Made by a program: the position numbers and the translations under genes. The notes under the pieces are model-generated. The model had not been told where the DNA came from and made no database searches. It worked only from the letters and a program-made list of their open reading frames with translations. From contig CAJKQE010000005.1 of the NCBI GenBank assembly GCA_905201915.1, forward strand, positions 1 through 64,000: 64,000 nt of DNA, in the 5' to 3' direction. Position 1 is the stretch's first letter. Every line of letters begins with the position of its first letter. This document shows positions 8,260-16,897 of this stretch, piece after piece. This stretch comes from an uncultured Lachnospiraceae bacterium. Its GTDB lineage: Bacteria > Bacillota > Clostridia > Lachnospirales > Lachnospiraceae.

Positions 8260-9078
8260 ATGTTAAAAATTAAAAATTATGTAAGACCGGAGAGTTTGGA
8301 AGAAGCATATAAGTTGAACCAGAAGAAATCCTCATGTATATTAGGAGGAATGCTCTGGCTGAAAATGGGAAACAGAAATGTGGGTACAGCCATTGACTTA
8401 TCAGGGCTGGGACTTAATGAAATCACAGAGACAGAAGAGGAATTTCAAATCGGCGCCATGACACCACTAAGAGATTTGGAAATACATAAAGGTCTGGCAA
8501 AGTATACAAATGGCGCTATGAAAGAAAGTCTTCGCCATATTGTAGGAGTACAGTTTCGAAATCGCGCTACAGTAGGCGGAAGTATTTTTGGCAGATATGG
8601 CTTTTCTGATGTGCTCACAATGTTTTTAGCAATGGACACAGAAGTGGAGCTTTATAAAAGAGGTCGAGTTTCTTTAAAAGAATTTGCAGCAGAGAAACCG
8701 GACAGAGACATTTTAGTACGTTTGATTGTAAAGAAAAATCCAGCACGCATGGCATATATCAGCCAGAGAAACAGTAGTACAGATTTTCCGGTGCTGACTT
8801 GTGCAGTTTCCATAAAGGAAGATGGAGATGTAAAAGTTGTAGTGGGTGCTTGTCCTTTCAGAGCCAAACTGGTAGAGGATAAGGAGAAGATTTTAAAGGG
8901 ATTTTTGAATATGCAGGCTTTGGAAAAAGAAAAGGCAGCCTGTGACTTTGCACTTTATGCAAAAGAACAGGTGAGGACAGCTGGAAATATGAGAGCTTCC
9001 AAAGAATACAGAAGTCTCCTTGTTCAGGTTTTAGTAAAAAGAACACTGTTAAAAGCAGGAGGGGAAAATGGAAATTAA
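8260..9078 (+). CDS. Molybdenum hydroxylase (xanthine dehydrogenase type) FAD-binding subunit
   Basis: The 272-residue product matches the medium subunit of CO-dehydrogenase/xanthine-dehydrogenase enzymes. It carries the FAD loops ILGGMLWLKMG and ATVGGSIFG, then a C-terminal CO_deh_flav_C-like region. It passes electrons from the 2Fe-2S subunit to FAD and on to an acceptor. The usual first FAD loop (AGGTDL) is replaced by GGMLWL, a divergence to note. The open frame extends far upstream, but ATG at 8260 follows GAAGGAG and is where homology begins. The end overlaps the next gene by 11 bases. The exact substrate (purine, nicotinate, other) cannot be decided here. Confidence 0.85.
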   Translation: MLKIKNYVRPESLEEAYKLNQKKSSCILGGMLWLKMGNRNVGTAIDLSGLGLNEITETEEEFQIGAMTPLRDLEIHKGLAKYTNGAMKESLRHIVGVQFRNRATVGGSIFGRYGFSDVLTMFLAMDTEVELYKRGRVSLKEFAAEKPDRDILVRLIVKKNPARMAYISQRNSSTDFPVLTCAVSIKEDGDVKVVVGACPFRAKLVEDKEKILKGFLNMQALEKEKAACDFALYAKEQVRTAGNMRASKEYRSLLVQVLVKRTLLKAGGENGN

Positions 9079-9538
9079 ATTTAAGCTAAATGGAAAAGAA
9101 ATAAATGCAGAGGTAGAAGCAGATACCATACTTTTAGATTTGTTGAGAGAAAAAGGATGTTACAGTGTAAAAAGAGGCTGTGAGACAGCAAACTGTGGAT
9201 TGTGTACGGTTCTTATGAATAAAAAATCAGTGCTTTCCTGCTCCATATTAGCAGTACAGGCAGACGGACAGGAAATTGTTACTTTAGAAGGAATGCAGAA
9301 GGAAGCAGAAGAATTTGGGGATTTCCTTGCAAATGAAGGAGCAGAACAGTGTGGATTTTGTAACCCTGGTTTTATTATGAATGTATTTGCAATGTTGGAA
9401 GAGATAGAAGAGCCTACAGAAGAAGAAGTTCTGGAATATCTGGCGGGAAATCTTTGTCGTTGTTCCGGTTTTGTGGGACAGACCAGAAGTATTCTGAAAT
9501 TTTTGGAATATAAGAAAGGAGGCAAAAAGAAAGCATGA
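9068..9538 (+). CDS. Molybdenum hydroxylase 2Fe-2S subunit
   Basis: A 156-residue iron-sulfur subunit. The plant-ferredoxin-type cluster is bound by GCETANCGLC plus a later Cys in LSC, and the second cluster by CGFCNPGF and CRCSG. All eight expected cysteines are visible. It relays electrons between the molybdenum and FAD subunits. A CAGGAGGGG site precedes its ATG inside the FAD gene, and its stop overlaps the start of the catalytic subunit (ATGA), consistent with equal production of the three parts. Confidence 0.95.
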   Translation: MEIKFKLNGKEINAEVEADTILLDLLREKGCYSVKRGCETANCGLCTVLMNKKSVLSCSILAVQADGQEIVTLEGMQKEAEEFGDFLANEGAEQCGFCNPGFIMNVFAMLEEIEEPTEEEVLEYLAGNLCRCSGFVGQTRSILKFLEYKKGGKKKA

Positions 9539-11814
9539 GTTATGTAAATAAATCTGTGCAAAAAAAAGATGCAAAAGCGCTGGTTACAGGACAGCCTGTT
9601 TACACAGATGATTTGGCTTCAGAAGATTGTTTGATTGTTAAGGTGCTGCGAAGCCCCCATCCACATGCCATAATAGAAGAAATTAAAACAGAGGCAGCAA
9701 AAAAGGTTCCGGGAATTGCATGTATTCTGACTTATGAGGATGTACCTCAAAATCGTTTTACCATGGCAGGACAGACATATCCTGAGTTAAGCCCTTATGA
9801 CAGACTGATTTTAGATAAACATTTAAGATTTGTGGGAGATGCCGTAGCTATTGTGGCAGGAGAAAATGAGAAAGCGGTAGATAAGGCTTTAAAAATCATT
9901 AAAGTGAAATACCGGATTTTAGAGTCTGTATTAGATTTCCATAAAGCAAAGGATAGTGAAATTATTATACATCCAGAAGAAAATTGGGAGTCAAAAGTAC
10001 CTGTCGGTGCAGATAACCATCGCAATCTTTGTGCATCCGGTGTAGAAAGCAAAGGGGATGTGGATGAGCTCTTAAAAGAATGTAAATATGTAGTAGAAGG
10101 AACCTATCACACAAAAGCGAACCAGCAGGCTATGATGGAAACTTTCCGTGCATATACTTATTTAGACCATTTTGGAAGATTAAATGTAGTTGCGTCCACA
10201 CAGGTTCCTTTCCATATAAGAAGAATTTTAGGAAGAGCGCTGGGTATTGGTGCATCAAAGGTGAGGGTAATAAAACCTCGTATTGGTGGCGGATTTGGAG
10301 CAAAACAGACTTCTGTGGCAGAGGTATACCCTGCTATTGTAACTTTAAAGACAGGAAAGCCGGCTAAGATGATTTATTCTCGTTATGAATCACAGATTTG
10401 TTCATCTCCTCGTCATGAGATGGAAGTCAAGGTTCGTTTAGGAGCAGACGAGAATGGATTGTTAAGAGCAATTGATATATATACGCTTTCTAATACGGGA
10501 GCCTATGGAGAACACGGGCCTACAACCGTAGGATTATCTGCGCATAAGCCATTGGGACTATATAGAAATACACAGGCATACCGATTTTCTTATGATGTGG
10601 TATATACAAACCGTATGTCAGCAGGAGCTTATCGTGGATATGGGGCAACTCAGGGGATTTTTGCAGTAGAGTCAGCCATTGATGAGCTTGCAGAAAAAAT
10701 CGGTATGAATCCGGTAGCTTTTCGAGAATTAAATGTATCCAGAGAAGGGGATGCTTTTGTAGGATACGATGGAAGCCCTGTAGTTACAAGCTGTACTTTG
10801 GATAAATGTATAGAAAAAGCAAAAGAAATGATAGGCTGGGATAAGAAATATCCTTGTTATGAAACAGAAGATGGAAAAATCCGCGGGGTAGGAGCAGCTC
10901 TTGCTATGCAGGGTTCTTCTATTGCAGGTGTTGATGTAGGTGGTGCAACCATTAAAATGGGAGAAGATGCTTCCTATACTTTAAGCCTTGGAGCTACGGA
11001 TATGGGAACGGGTTGTGACACGATTTTGGCACAGATGGCAGCAGATATTTTGGAGACAAAGCTGGAAAATATAGTAGTATTCGGTGTAGACACAGATATT
11101 TCTCCTTATGATTCCGGTTCTTATGCCTCAGCAACTACTTATGTTACAGGAATGGCAGTGGCAGATGCCTGTAAGGAGCTTCGTGAAAAAATTAAAGAAA
11201 TCGGAGCACAGATTTTAGATGTTCCGGTACAGGAAACGGAATTTGATGGACAGAGGGTATATACACTGGATGGTGAGAAAGAAGTTTCCGCAGAGGAAAT
11301 TGCAGTAAAGGGAACTTGCGGAAATAACCAGTCTCTCCATGTAACAGTGAACCGATCTTCACAAATTTCACCGCCGCCGTTTATGGCAGGTATGGCAGAG
11401 GTAGAAATCGACAGAGAAACAGGAAGTATTGAAGTCGTTGATTATGTAGCTGTGGTAGACTGCGGAACACCGGTAAATCCAAACCTTGCCAGAGTACAGA
11501 CAGAGGGTGGTCTTGCACAGGGAATTGGAATGGCTTTATATGAAGATATCCAATATAATGAAAAAGGACAGATGCGAAACAATTCCTTTATGCAGTATAA
11601 AATTCCATGTCGGCAGGATGTAAAGAAAATTCGAGTGGAATTTGCTCCAAGTTACGAGAAATCCCATCCTTTTGGAGCAAAATCTATTGGTGAAATCGTA
11701 ATTAACACACCATGTCCAGCTATTGCAAATGCGGTTTATAACGCAGTGGGACTTCGTATTAAAGAAATGCCGATTACACCGGAGAAAATTGCTATGGGAT
11801 TATTAGAAAAATAA
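9535..11814 (+). CDS. Molybdenum hydroxylase catalytic (molybdopterin-binding) subunit
   Basis: The 759-residue large subunit carries the cofactor motifs of the xanthine dehydrogenase/CoxL family: GGGFGAKQ (about 255), AYRGYGATQG (about 365), a Gln-rich MGTGCDTILAQ loop and the base-catalyst Glu in KSIGEIVINT near residue 720. It hydroxylates a heterocycle or aldehyde using water. Neighbours are only the two small subunits; no cofactor-insertion chaperone (XdhC), selenium gene or purine-catabolic gene lies beside it. CoxL-type AYXCSFR is absent, so it is not a CO dehydrogenase. Confidence 0.93.
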   Translation: MSYVNKSVQKKDAKALVTGQPVYTDDLASEDCLIVKVLRSPHPHAIIEEIKTEAAKKVPGIACILTYEDVPQNRFTMAGQTYPELSPYDRLILDKHLRFVGDAVAIVAGENEKAVDKALKIIKVKYRILESVLDFHKAKDSEIIIHPEENWESKVPVGADNHRNLCASGVESKGDVDELLKECKYVVEGTYHTKANQQAMMETFRAYTYLDHFGRLNVVASTQVPFHIRRILGRALGIGASKVRVIKPRIGGGFGAKQTSVAEVYPAIVTLKTGKPAKMIYSRYESQICSSPRHEMEVKVRLGADENGLLRAIDIYTLSNTGAYGEHGPTTVGLSAHKPLGLYRNTQAYRFSYDVVYTNRMSAGAYRGYGATQGIFAVESAIDELAEKIGMNPVAFRELNVSREGDAFVGYDGSPVVTSCTLDKCIEKAKEMIGWDKKYPCYETEDGKIRGVGAALAMQGSSIAGVDVGGATIKMGEDASYTLSLGATDMGTGCDTILAQMAADILETKLENIVVFGVDTDISPYDSGSYASATTYVTGMAVADACKELREKIKEIGAQILDVPVQETEFDGQRVYTLDGEKEVSAEEIAVKGTCGNNQSLHVTVNRSSQISPPPFMAGMAEVEIDRETGSIEVVDYVAVVDCGTPVNPNLARVQTEGGLAQGIGMALYEDIQYNEKGQMRNNSFMQYKIPCRQDVKKIRVEFAPSYEKSHPFGAKSIGEIVINTPCPAIANAVYNAVGLRIKEMPITPEKIAMGLLEK

Positions 11815-11891
11815 AATTTGTCAAAAATTTGACGCTGTTAAGGGTATAATAAGCAGTCGCTAAAATTTATTAAAAACAAGGAGAAGAAGTG

Positions 11892-13301
11892 ATGAATAAC
11901 CACAAAAGCGAAAAGAAAATCATGTGGTACAGCCTTGCTTTTATGGCCTTTTCAACAGTATGGGGATTTGGAAATGTTATTAACGGCTTTTCTGAATACG
12001 GCGGATTAAAAGCAATTGTTTCATGGGCATTAATTTTTGCCATTTATTTTGTACCATATGCGTTAATGGTTGGTGAAATGGGGAGTGCTTTCAAAGAAGC
12101 AGGCGGCGGTGTAAGCTCCTGGATCTTAGAAACAATCGGGCCTAGAATGGCTTATCTGGCAGGATGGACATACTGGATTGTGCATATGCCATATATTTCA
12201 CAGAAGCCAAACGGCGCAGTTATTGCAACAAGCTGGGCAATCTTCAGAGATGCACGTATCAGTCAGATGGATGTAAAGTTAATGGCAGTTATCTGTCTTG
12301 TATTATTCCTGTTTGCTGTGTGGGTTGCATCTAAGGGAATTGGCGTTTTAAACAAACTGACATCTCTTGCAGGCTCTACAATGTTTATCATGTCTATTCT
12401 TTTCATCATTATGATGATTGCTGCACCTGCAATTACAGGAGCAGACGTAATGGACATCGAATGGTCACTGGACACCTTTATGCCTACTTTTGACAGTAAG
12501 TTCTTCCTGAGCTTGTCTATTCTGGTATTTGCTGTAGGCGGATGTGAAAAGATTTCACCTTATGTAAATAAGATGAAAAATCCTGCAAAGGACTTCTCAA
12601 GAGGTATGATTACACTTGCCATCATGGTTACTGTATGTGCGGTATTGGGAACAATCTCATTAGGTATGATGTTTGATTCCAATAATATTCCACCAGACCT
12701 TATGACAAACGGTGCTTACTATGCATTCCAGAAATTAGGTGAATATTACCATGTGGGTGATTTCTTCGTAGTAGTTTATGCTCTGACAAATTTAATCGGA
12801 CAGTTTGCAGTTTTAATTCTGTCTATTGATGCGCCTCTGCGTATGCTCTTAGACAGTGCAGATGATAACTATATTCCAAAGGCTATGTTTAAACAGAATA
12901 AACACGGCACTTATACAAATGGACATAAATTAGTTATGGTTATCGTATCTTTACTGATTATCGTTCCTGCATTTGGTATTGAAAGTGTAGACGTATTAGT
13001 AAAATGGCTTGTAAAAGTAAACTCTGTATGTATGCCTCTGCGTTACCTTTGGGTATTCGTTGCATATATTGCATTGAAGAAAGCAGGAGACAAATTCCAT
13101 GCAGAATATCGTTTTGTTAAAAATAAAACTGTTGGTATTATCTTTGGTGTATGGTGCTTTGCATTCACAGCATTTGCCTGCATCGGTGGTATTTACTCAG
13201 AAGATCCATTCCAGTTAGTAATGAATATTGTAACTCCATTCGTATTAATCGGACTTGGATTTATTATGCCAATTATTGCAAAACGTTCTAAAAACAAATA
13301 A
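11892..13301 (+). CDS. APC-superfamily amino acid permease
   Basis: A 469-residue membrane protein with about 12 hydrophobic segments. The first helix has the unwound Gly-rich motif typical of APC carriers (FSTVWGFGNVINGF). Such proteins take up or exchange amino acids or amines. I start at the ATG after AAGGAGAAGAAGTG; a GTG one codon earlier is possible. A TATAAT lies at 11845, so the gene may have its own promoter behind the hydroxylase operon. Its codon use is slightly richer in C-ending codons than its neighbours, which may reflect high expression. Substrate unknown. Confidence 0.9.
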   Translation: MNNHKSEKKIMWYSLAFMAFSTVWGFGNVINGFSEYGGLKAIVSWALIFAIYFVPYALMVGEMGSAFKEAGGGVSSWILETIGPRMAYLAGWTYWIVHMPYISQKPNGAVIATSWAIFRDARISQMDVKLMAVICLVLFLFAVWVASKGIGVLNKLTSLAGSTMFIMSILFIIMMIAAPAITGADVMDIEWSLDTFMPTFDSKFFLSLSILVFAVGGCEKISPYVNKMKNPAKDFSRGMITLAIMVTVCAVLGTISLGMMFDSNNIPPDLMTNGAYYAFQKLGEYYHVGDFFVVVYALTNLIGQFAVLILSIDAPLRMLLDSADDNYIPKAMFKQNKHGTYTNGHKLVMVIVSLLIIVPAFGIESVDVLVKWLVKVNSVCMPLRYLWVFVAYIALKKAGDKFHAEYRFVKNKTVGIIFGVWCFAFTAFACIGGIYSEDPFQLVMNIVTPFVLIGLGFIMPIIAKRSKNK

Positions 13302-13312
13302 GAAGAATAGTG

Positions 13313-13340
13313 CCCGGCTCCAAGGAGTACGGGCACTATG
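13313..13340 (+). terminator. Hairpin after the permease
   Basis: AGTGCCCG and CGGGCACT form a perfect 8-bp stem around a 12-13 base loop, just past the permease stop. No T-run follows, so it may be a weak terminator or an mRNA-end stabiliser ahead of the aminopeptidase gene. Confidence 0.55.
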
Positions 13341-13372
13341 TATATAAGGTATATAAGATAAGGAGGAAAAAT

Positions 13373-14641
13373 ATGTATCAGGAAACAGCAAAAGAACTTA
13401 TTCAGTTTATTGAAAAAAGCCCAACTTGTTTTCATGCAGTGGCTGCTATGAAAGAAATTCTGGAAAAAGAAGGTTATACAGAATTAAAAGAAGCTGATAA
13501 ATGGGAAATTAAAAAGGGCGGAAATTATTATGTGACAAGAAACGATTCTTCTATTATTGCATTTTCTGTACCGGAAGGAGAAGCAAAAGGGTTCCGTATT
13601 ATGGCAAGTCATAGTGATTCTCCATGCTTTAAGATTAAAGAAAATCCGGAAATGACAGTGGATAACAAATACGTGAAGTTAAACGTAGAGCGTTATGGTG
13701 GTATGATTTGTGCACCATGGTTTGATCGTCCTCTTTCTGTGGCAGGTCGTGTGATTGTAAAAGAAGATGGGAAGCTGGTGACAAAACTGGTAGATGTAGA
13801 CAGAGATTTATTGATGATTCCAAATCTTGCTATTCACATGAACAGAGAAGTAAATGATGGATATAAATACAATGCACAGAAAGATTTACTTCCATTATTT
13901 GGAGATATTGCTGCAAAAGATACTTTTATGAAAACCATTGCCGAAGCAGCAGGTGTAAAAGAAGAGAATATTTTAGGTCATGATTTATTCCTGTATAACA
14001 GAGAAAAAGGTTCTGTATGGGGAGCAAATGAAGAATATGTTTCTATTGGAAGATTAGATGATTTGCAGTGTGCATTTTCATCCTTAAAAGGTTTTCTGGC
14101 AGGTGAAAAGAAAGAATACATTGCGGTACATTGCGTTCTTGACAATGAAGAGGTGGGAAGCGGTACAAAACAGGGTGCAGCATCTACATTCTTATATGAT
14201 GTATTGGTTCGTGCAAATCAGGCGCTGGGACAGGATTATGAAAATTATTTGAGATATCTTGCTAACAGTTTTATGGTTTCTGCTGATAATGCCCATGCAG
14301 TTCATCCAAACTATACAGAGAAAGCAGATCCGGTAAACCGTCCATACTTAAATGAAGGAATTGTAATTAAACACAGTGCAAACCAGAAATATTGTACCGA
14401 CGGTGTTTCTGCTGCAATGTTTAAAGATTTATGTAATGAAGCCGAAGTGCCTTTCCAGACATTTACCAATCGTTCTGACATTTTGGGTGGTTCTACACTG
14501 GGAAATATTTCTAATACAAAAGTTGCTTTAAATGCAGTAGATGTTGGTCTTCCGCAGCTTGCAATGCACTCTCCTTATGAAACAGTGGGAGTAAAAGATA
14601 CAGAGTATCTGATTAAAGCAGCAACAAAATTATTTGCATAA
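13373..14641 (+). CDS. M18 family aminopeptidase
   Basis: The 422-residue protein is a metal-dependent aminopeptidase of the aspartyl aminopeptidase (M18) family. Metal ligands are visible in MASHSDSPCF, in DNEEVGSGTKQGA and in VSADNAHAVHPN, in the family's order. It removes N-terminal, often acidic, residues from peptides in the cytoplasm. The chosen ATG follows AAGGAGGAAAAAT; the longer frame upstream covers the hairpin and is not coding. The neighbouring amino-acid permease suggests a shared role in amino-acid supply, by inference. Confidence 0.93.
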   Translation: MYQETAKELIQFIEKSPTCFHAVAAMKEILEKEGYTELKEADKWEIKKGGNYYVTRNDSSIIAFSVPEGEAKGFRIMASHSDSPCFKIKENPEMTVDNKYVKLNVERYGGMICAPWFDRPLSVAGRVIVKEDGKLVTKLVDVDRDLLMIPNLAIHMNREVNDGYKYNAQKDLLPLFGDIAAKDTFMKTIAEAAGVKEENILGHDLFLYNREKGSVWGANEEYVSIGRLDDLQCAFSSLKGFLAGEKKEYIAVHCVLDNEEVGSGTKQGAASTFLYDVLVRANQALGQDYENYLRYLANSFMVSADNAHAVHPNYTEKADPVNRPYLNEGIVIKHSANQKYCTDGVSAAMFKDLCNEAEVPFQTFTNRSDILGGSTLGNISNTKVALNAVDVGLPQLAMHSPYETVGVKDTEYLIKAATKLFA

Positions 14642-14651
14642 ACAAAAATAT

Positions 14652-14800
14652 GGAGCTTTCATTTTAGACAGTAATCAGAAATAGTTATACATTTTTGCGA
14701 ATTTGTCGAGCTCACCTTGAGATTATAAGCTCAAAGTGGGCGCAGACGAAACGTAAAGTGTATAACTATTTTTGATATACCGTTTAATGTGCCGGCTCTT
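14652..14800. repeat. Large imperfect palindrome between convergent genes
   Basis: The outer core AAATAGTTATACA (14679-14691) is matched by its exact reverse complement at 14760-14772. Nested inside are TTTGTC/GACGAA, GCTCAC/GTGGGC and TTGAG/CTCAA pairs, making one stem of about 94 bases with short interior loops. Weaker complementarity continues out to GAGC/GCTC at the ends. It can terminate both the aminopeptidase and the psiE-like gene. A related 3' half occurs at 35735-35785. Confidence 0.7.
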
Positions 14801-15205
14801 TTATAGTCTATCGTAAGTTTTTTCTTTGTTGTCCGAATTTTTTAAAAGTAAATATTTGCGGATTGCAAAGATAACGGCAATAGCGATTACACCGATGAGA
14901 GTTTCAACCATATTAAGATGTTCTACTACCATTTGCCTTGCAATAGCAAACATTAAAACCTCCAAAAGATTTTCAGCAGTATGTTTTGCCAGCATTTTTA
15001 CAAATTCTACACCAATGAGAAGTGTCAGTGCATTTCCCAGAAATTCCGTGAATTGTTCAGATGTAATATCTAAAAGTGGAATAGAAATAAAATTATACAG
15101 CATAGGAACAATCAATGTAATAATAACTAAGAGCATTATTGCAGATAGGAATATTTCTGTATATCTGGAAATGGCATAGATAATATCATTTAGTTTTCGC
15201 TTCAT
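14801..15205 (-). CDS. PsiE-family membrane protein
   Basis: The 134-residue protein has four hydrophobic segments and the central block GVEFVKMLAKHTAENLLEVL, which resembles the phosphate-starvation-inducible PsiE family (named for a phosphate-starvation gene in E. coli; molecular function not known). It is a single gene with its own ribosome site (AGAAAGGAGAAAT). Nothing nearby links it to phosphate. Confidence 0.75.
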   Translation of the reverse strand: MKRKLNDIIYAISRYTEIFLSAIMLLVIITLIVPMLYNFISIPLLDITSEQFTEFLGNALTLLIGVEFVKMLAKHTAENLLEVLMFAIARQMVVEHLNMVETLIGVIAIAVIFAIRKYLLLKNSDNKEKTYDRL

Positions 15206-15379
15206 ATTTCTCCTTTCTTAAAATGATTTTTACGCAAGAATTTTGTAACAATTTCTTGATTTCATCATACCATAAATTTAGCAAAAAATCGAAGAAAAGA
15301 TTGAAAAAGTGGGAAAATTGTATGATGTTTTAATAAGAAAGAAGATGTAATATAAATTTAAAAAATAAAAAGTTCACCC

Positions 15380-15408
15380 TTGCCAAGAAAAAAAAATTAT
15401 GCTATTAT
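15380..15408 (+). promoter_or_regulatory. Promoter of the NlpC/P60 hydrolase gene
   Basis: TTGCCA at 15380-15385 and TATTAT at 15403-15408 are 17 bases apart with an A-rich spacer. The remainder of 15206-15495 is AT-rich and shows no gene. Confidence 0.6.
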
Positions 15409-15495
15409 ATACAGGAAGTTTGAAAAATATTTCAGAAATGTTACAGATATTAAAAAAGTAAGTATAAAATTGTTATTGGAGAGGTACATAAAAAA

Positions 15496-16815
15496 ATGAA
15501 AAAAAGATTAGCATGTCTGTCATTGGTTTTTGCTATGGCAGCGACACAAATTCTTCCAGTTTTTGCTGCAAGAAAAGATGATGTACAGGCTCAGAAATCA
15601 GAAACTCAGAATAAACTTTCAGAAGCAGAAGCAAGAGCAAACAGTCTCGAGGCAGAAAAAGGTGCACTTATGGGACAGATTAGTTCCTCTGAACAGGAAT
15701 TAGTAGATGTTCTTTCTCAGATTGATATTCTTGCCGGAGAAATTACAGATAAAGAAGCAGAAATTGAAAAAACAAAAGAAGATCTTGTACAGGCAGAGCA
15801 GGACAGAGATAAACAGTACGAAGCAATGAAGAAAAGAATTCAGTACATGTACGAAAATGGCGGAAGCGATGCATGGGCACAGATTTTATTAGAGTCTGAT
15901 AGTATTGCGTCTATGTTATCCAAAGTGGAAAACACAGAGAAAATGTATGCTTACGACAGAGCAGAACTGAAAGAAATGAAAGAAGTTGTTCAGGAAGTTA
16001 AAGATTTAGAGACAAAATTAGAAAATGAAAAATCTGAATTAGAAACTGCTAAAGAAGAACAGGAAGGCATGAAAGGTTCACTTCAGACTAAGATTGATGA
16101 GTTAAAAGCAAATGCATCTGATTACGAAGCTCAGATTGCAAATGTAAAAGCACAGGCTGAACAGTATAAAAACCTGATTGCACAGCAGACAGCAGAGCTT
16201 GAACAAATTCAGGCACAGGAAGAAGCAGCAAGAAAAGAACAGGAAAGACAGCAGCAGGCTCAGCAGAACAAGAACAACAGCAATAATAACAAACCTGCAA
16301 ATAACAACAGCGGCAATACAAATAATAATAAACCAAGCAGTAATAAGCCAAGTAGCAATAAACCAAGCAATAGTGGTGGAAGCTCCAAACCAGAGAGCCA
16401 GAAACCATCATCTAAACCAGAAGCAGAAAAACCATCTACACCATCTTACAATAGTGGTACAGGTGCATCCGTTGTAGCTTATGCAAAACAGTTTATCGGA
16501 AATCCTTATGTATATGGTGGAAACAGCTTAACAAATGGTATTGACTGTTCTGGATTTACACAGCAGATTTTTGGACACTTTGGATATAGCCTTCCACGTA
16601 CAAGTGGTGCACAGGCAAGCTCCGGTGTAGGCATTAATTATTCTGAACACCGTGCAGGAGACTTAATTGTATATCCTGGTCATGTAGCAATTCTTACAGG
16701 AGATGGTGGAATTGTACATGCTTCCAATAGTGCTCCATATCCAAAGGGTGGTATTAAATATACTGCAAATGCATTATACAGATCACCAATTGCAGTTAGA
16801 AGAATTGTTCAGTAA
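15496..16815 (+). CDS. Secreted coiled-coil NlpC/P60 peptidoglycan hydrolase
   Basis: The 439-residue protein starts with a cleavable signal peptide ending near VFAA (residue 25). Residues 30-255 are a long coiled coil resembling PcsB/CwlO-type N-terminal regions. A low-complexity Asn/Lys/Pro/Ser linker follows (256-320), then an NlpC/P60 domain with catalytic Cys351 in GIDCSGF and His396 in PGHVAI. Enzymes of this kind cut peptide cross-links at the septum, usually held inactive by the coiled coil until an FtsEX-like complex activates them. It is monocistronic, between its own promoter and a strong terminator. The linker DNA is a short tandem repeat and could vary between strains. Confidence 0.92.
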   Translation: MKKRLACLSLVFAMAATQILPVFAARKDDVQAQKSETQNKLSEAEARANSLEAEKGALMGQISSSEQELVDVLSQIDILAGEITDKEAEIEKTKEDLVQAEQDRDKQYEAMKKRIQYMYENGGSDAWAQILLESDSIASMLSKVENTEKMYAYDRAELKEMKEVVQEVKDLETKLENEKSELETAKEEQEGMKGSLQTKIDELKANASDYEAQIANVKAQAEQYKNLIAQQTAELEQIQAQEEAARKEQERQQQAQQNKNNSNNNKPANNNSGNTNNNKPSSNKPSSNKPSNSGGSSKPESQKPSSKPEAEKPSTPSYNSGTGASVVAYAKQFIGNPYVYGGNSLTNGIDCSGFTQQIFGHFGYSLPRTSGAQASSGVGINYSEHRAGDLIVYPGHVAILTGDGGIVHASNSAPYPKGGIKYTANALYRSPIAVRRIVQ

Positions 16816-16835
16816 TTAATTACATAGACATATTG

Positions 16836-16868
16836 AGGAGAAATACCAGTTTTGGTATTTCTCCTTTT
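16836..16868 (+). terminator. Intrinsic terminator after the NlpC/P60 gene
   Basis: AGGAGAAATACCA and TGGTATTTCTCCT form a perfect 13-bp stem with a short loop, followed by TTTTG. Confidence 0.85.
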
Positions 16869-16897
16869 GTGTATATGGAGATTTCAGGAGAAAAGCG

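Noticed and set aside
16240..16440. CRISPR-like short repeats
   Set aside because: The repeats are in-frame coding triplets of the low-complexity linker, without spacers.
16178..16477. Frames inside the NlpC/P60 linker
   Set aside because: They are frame shadows of the Asn/Lys/Ser/Pro repeat DNA.
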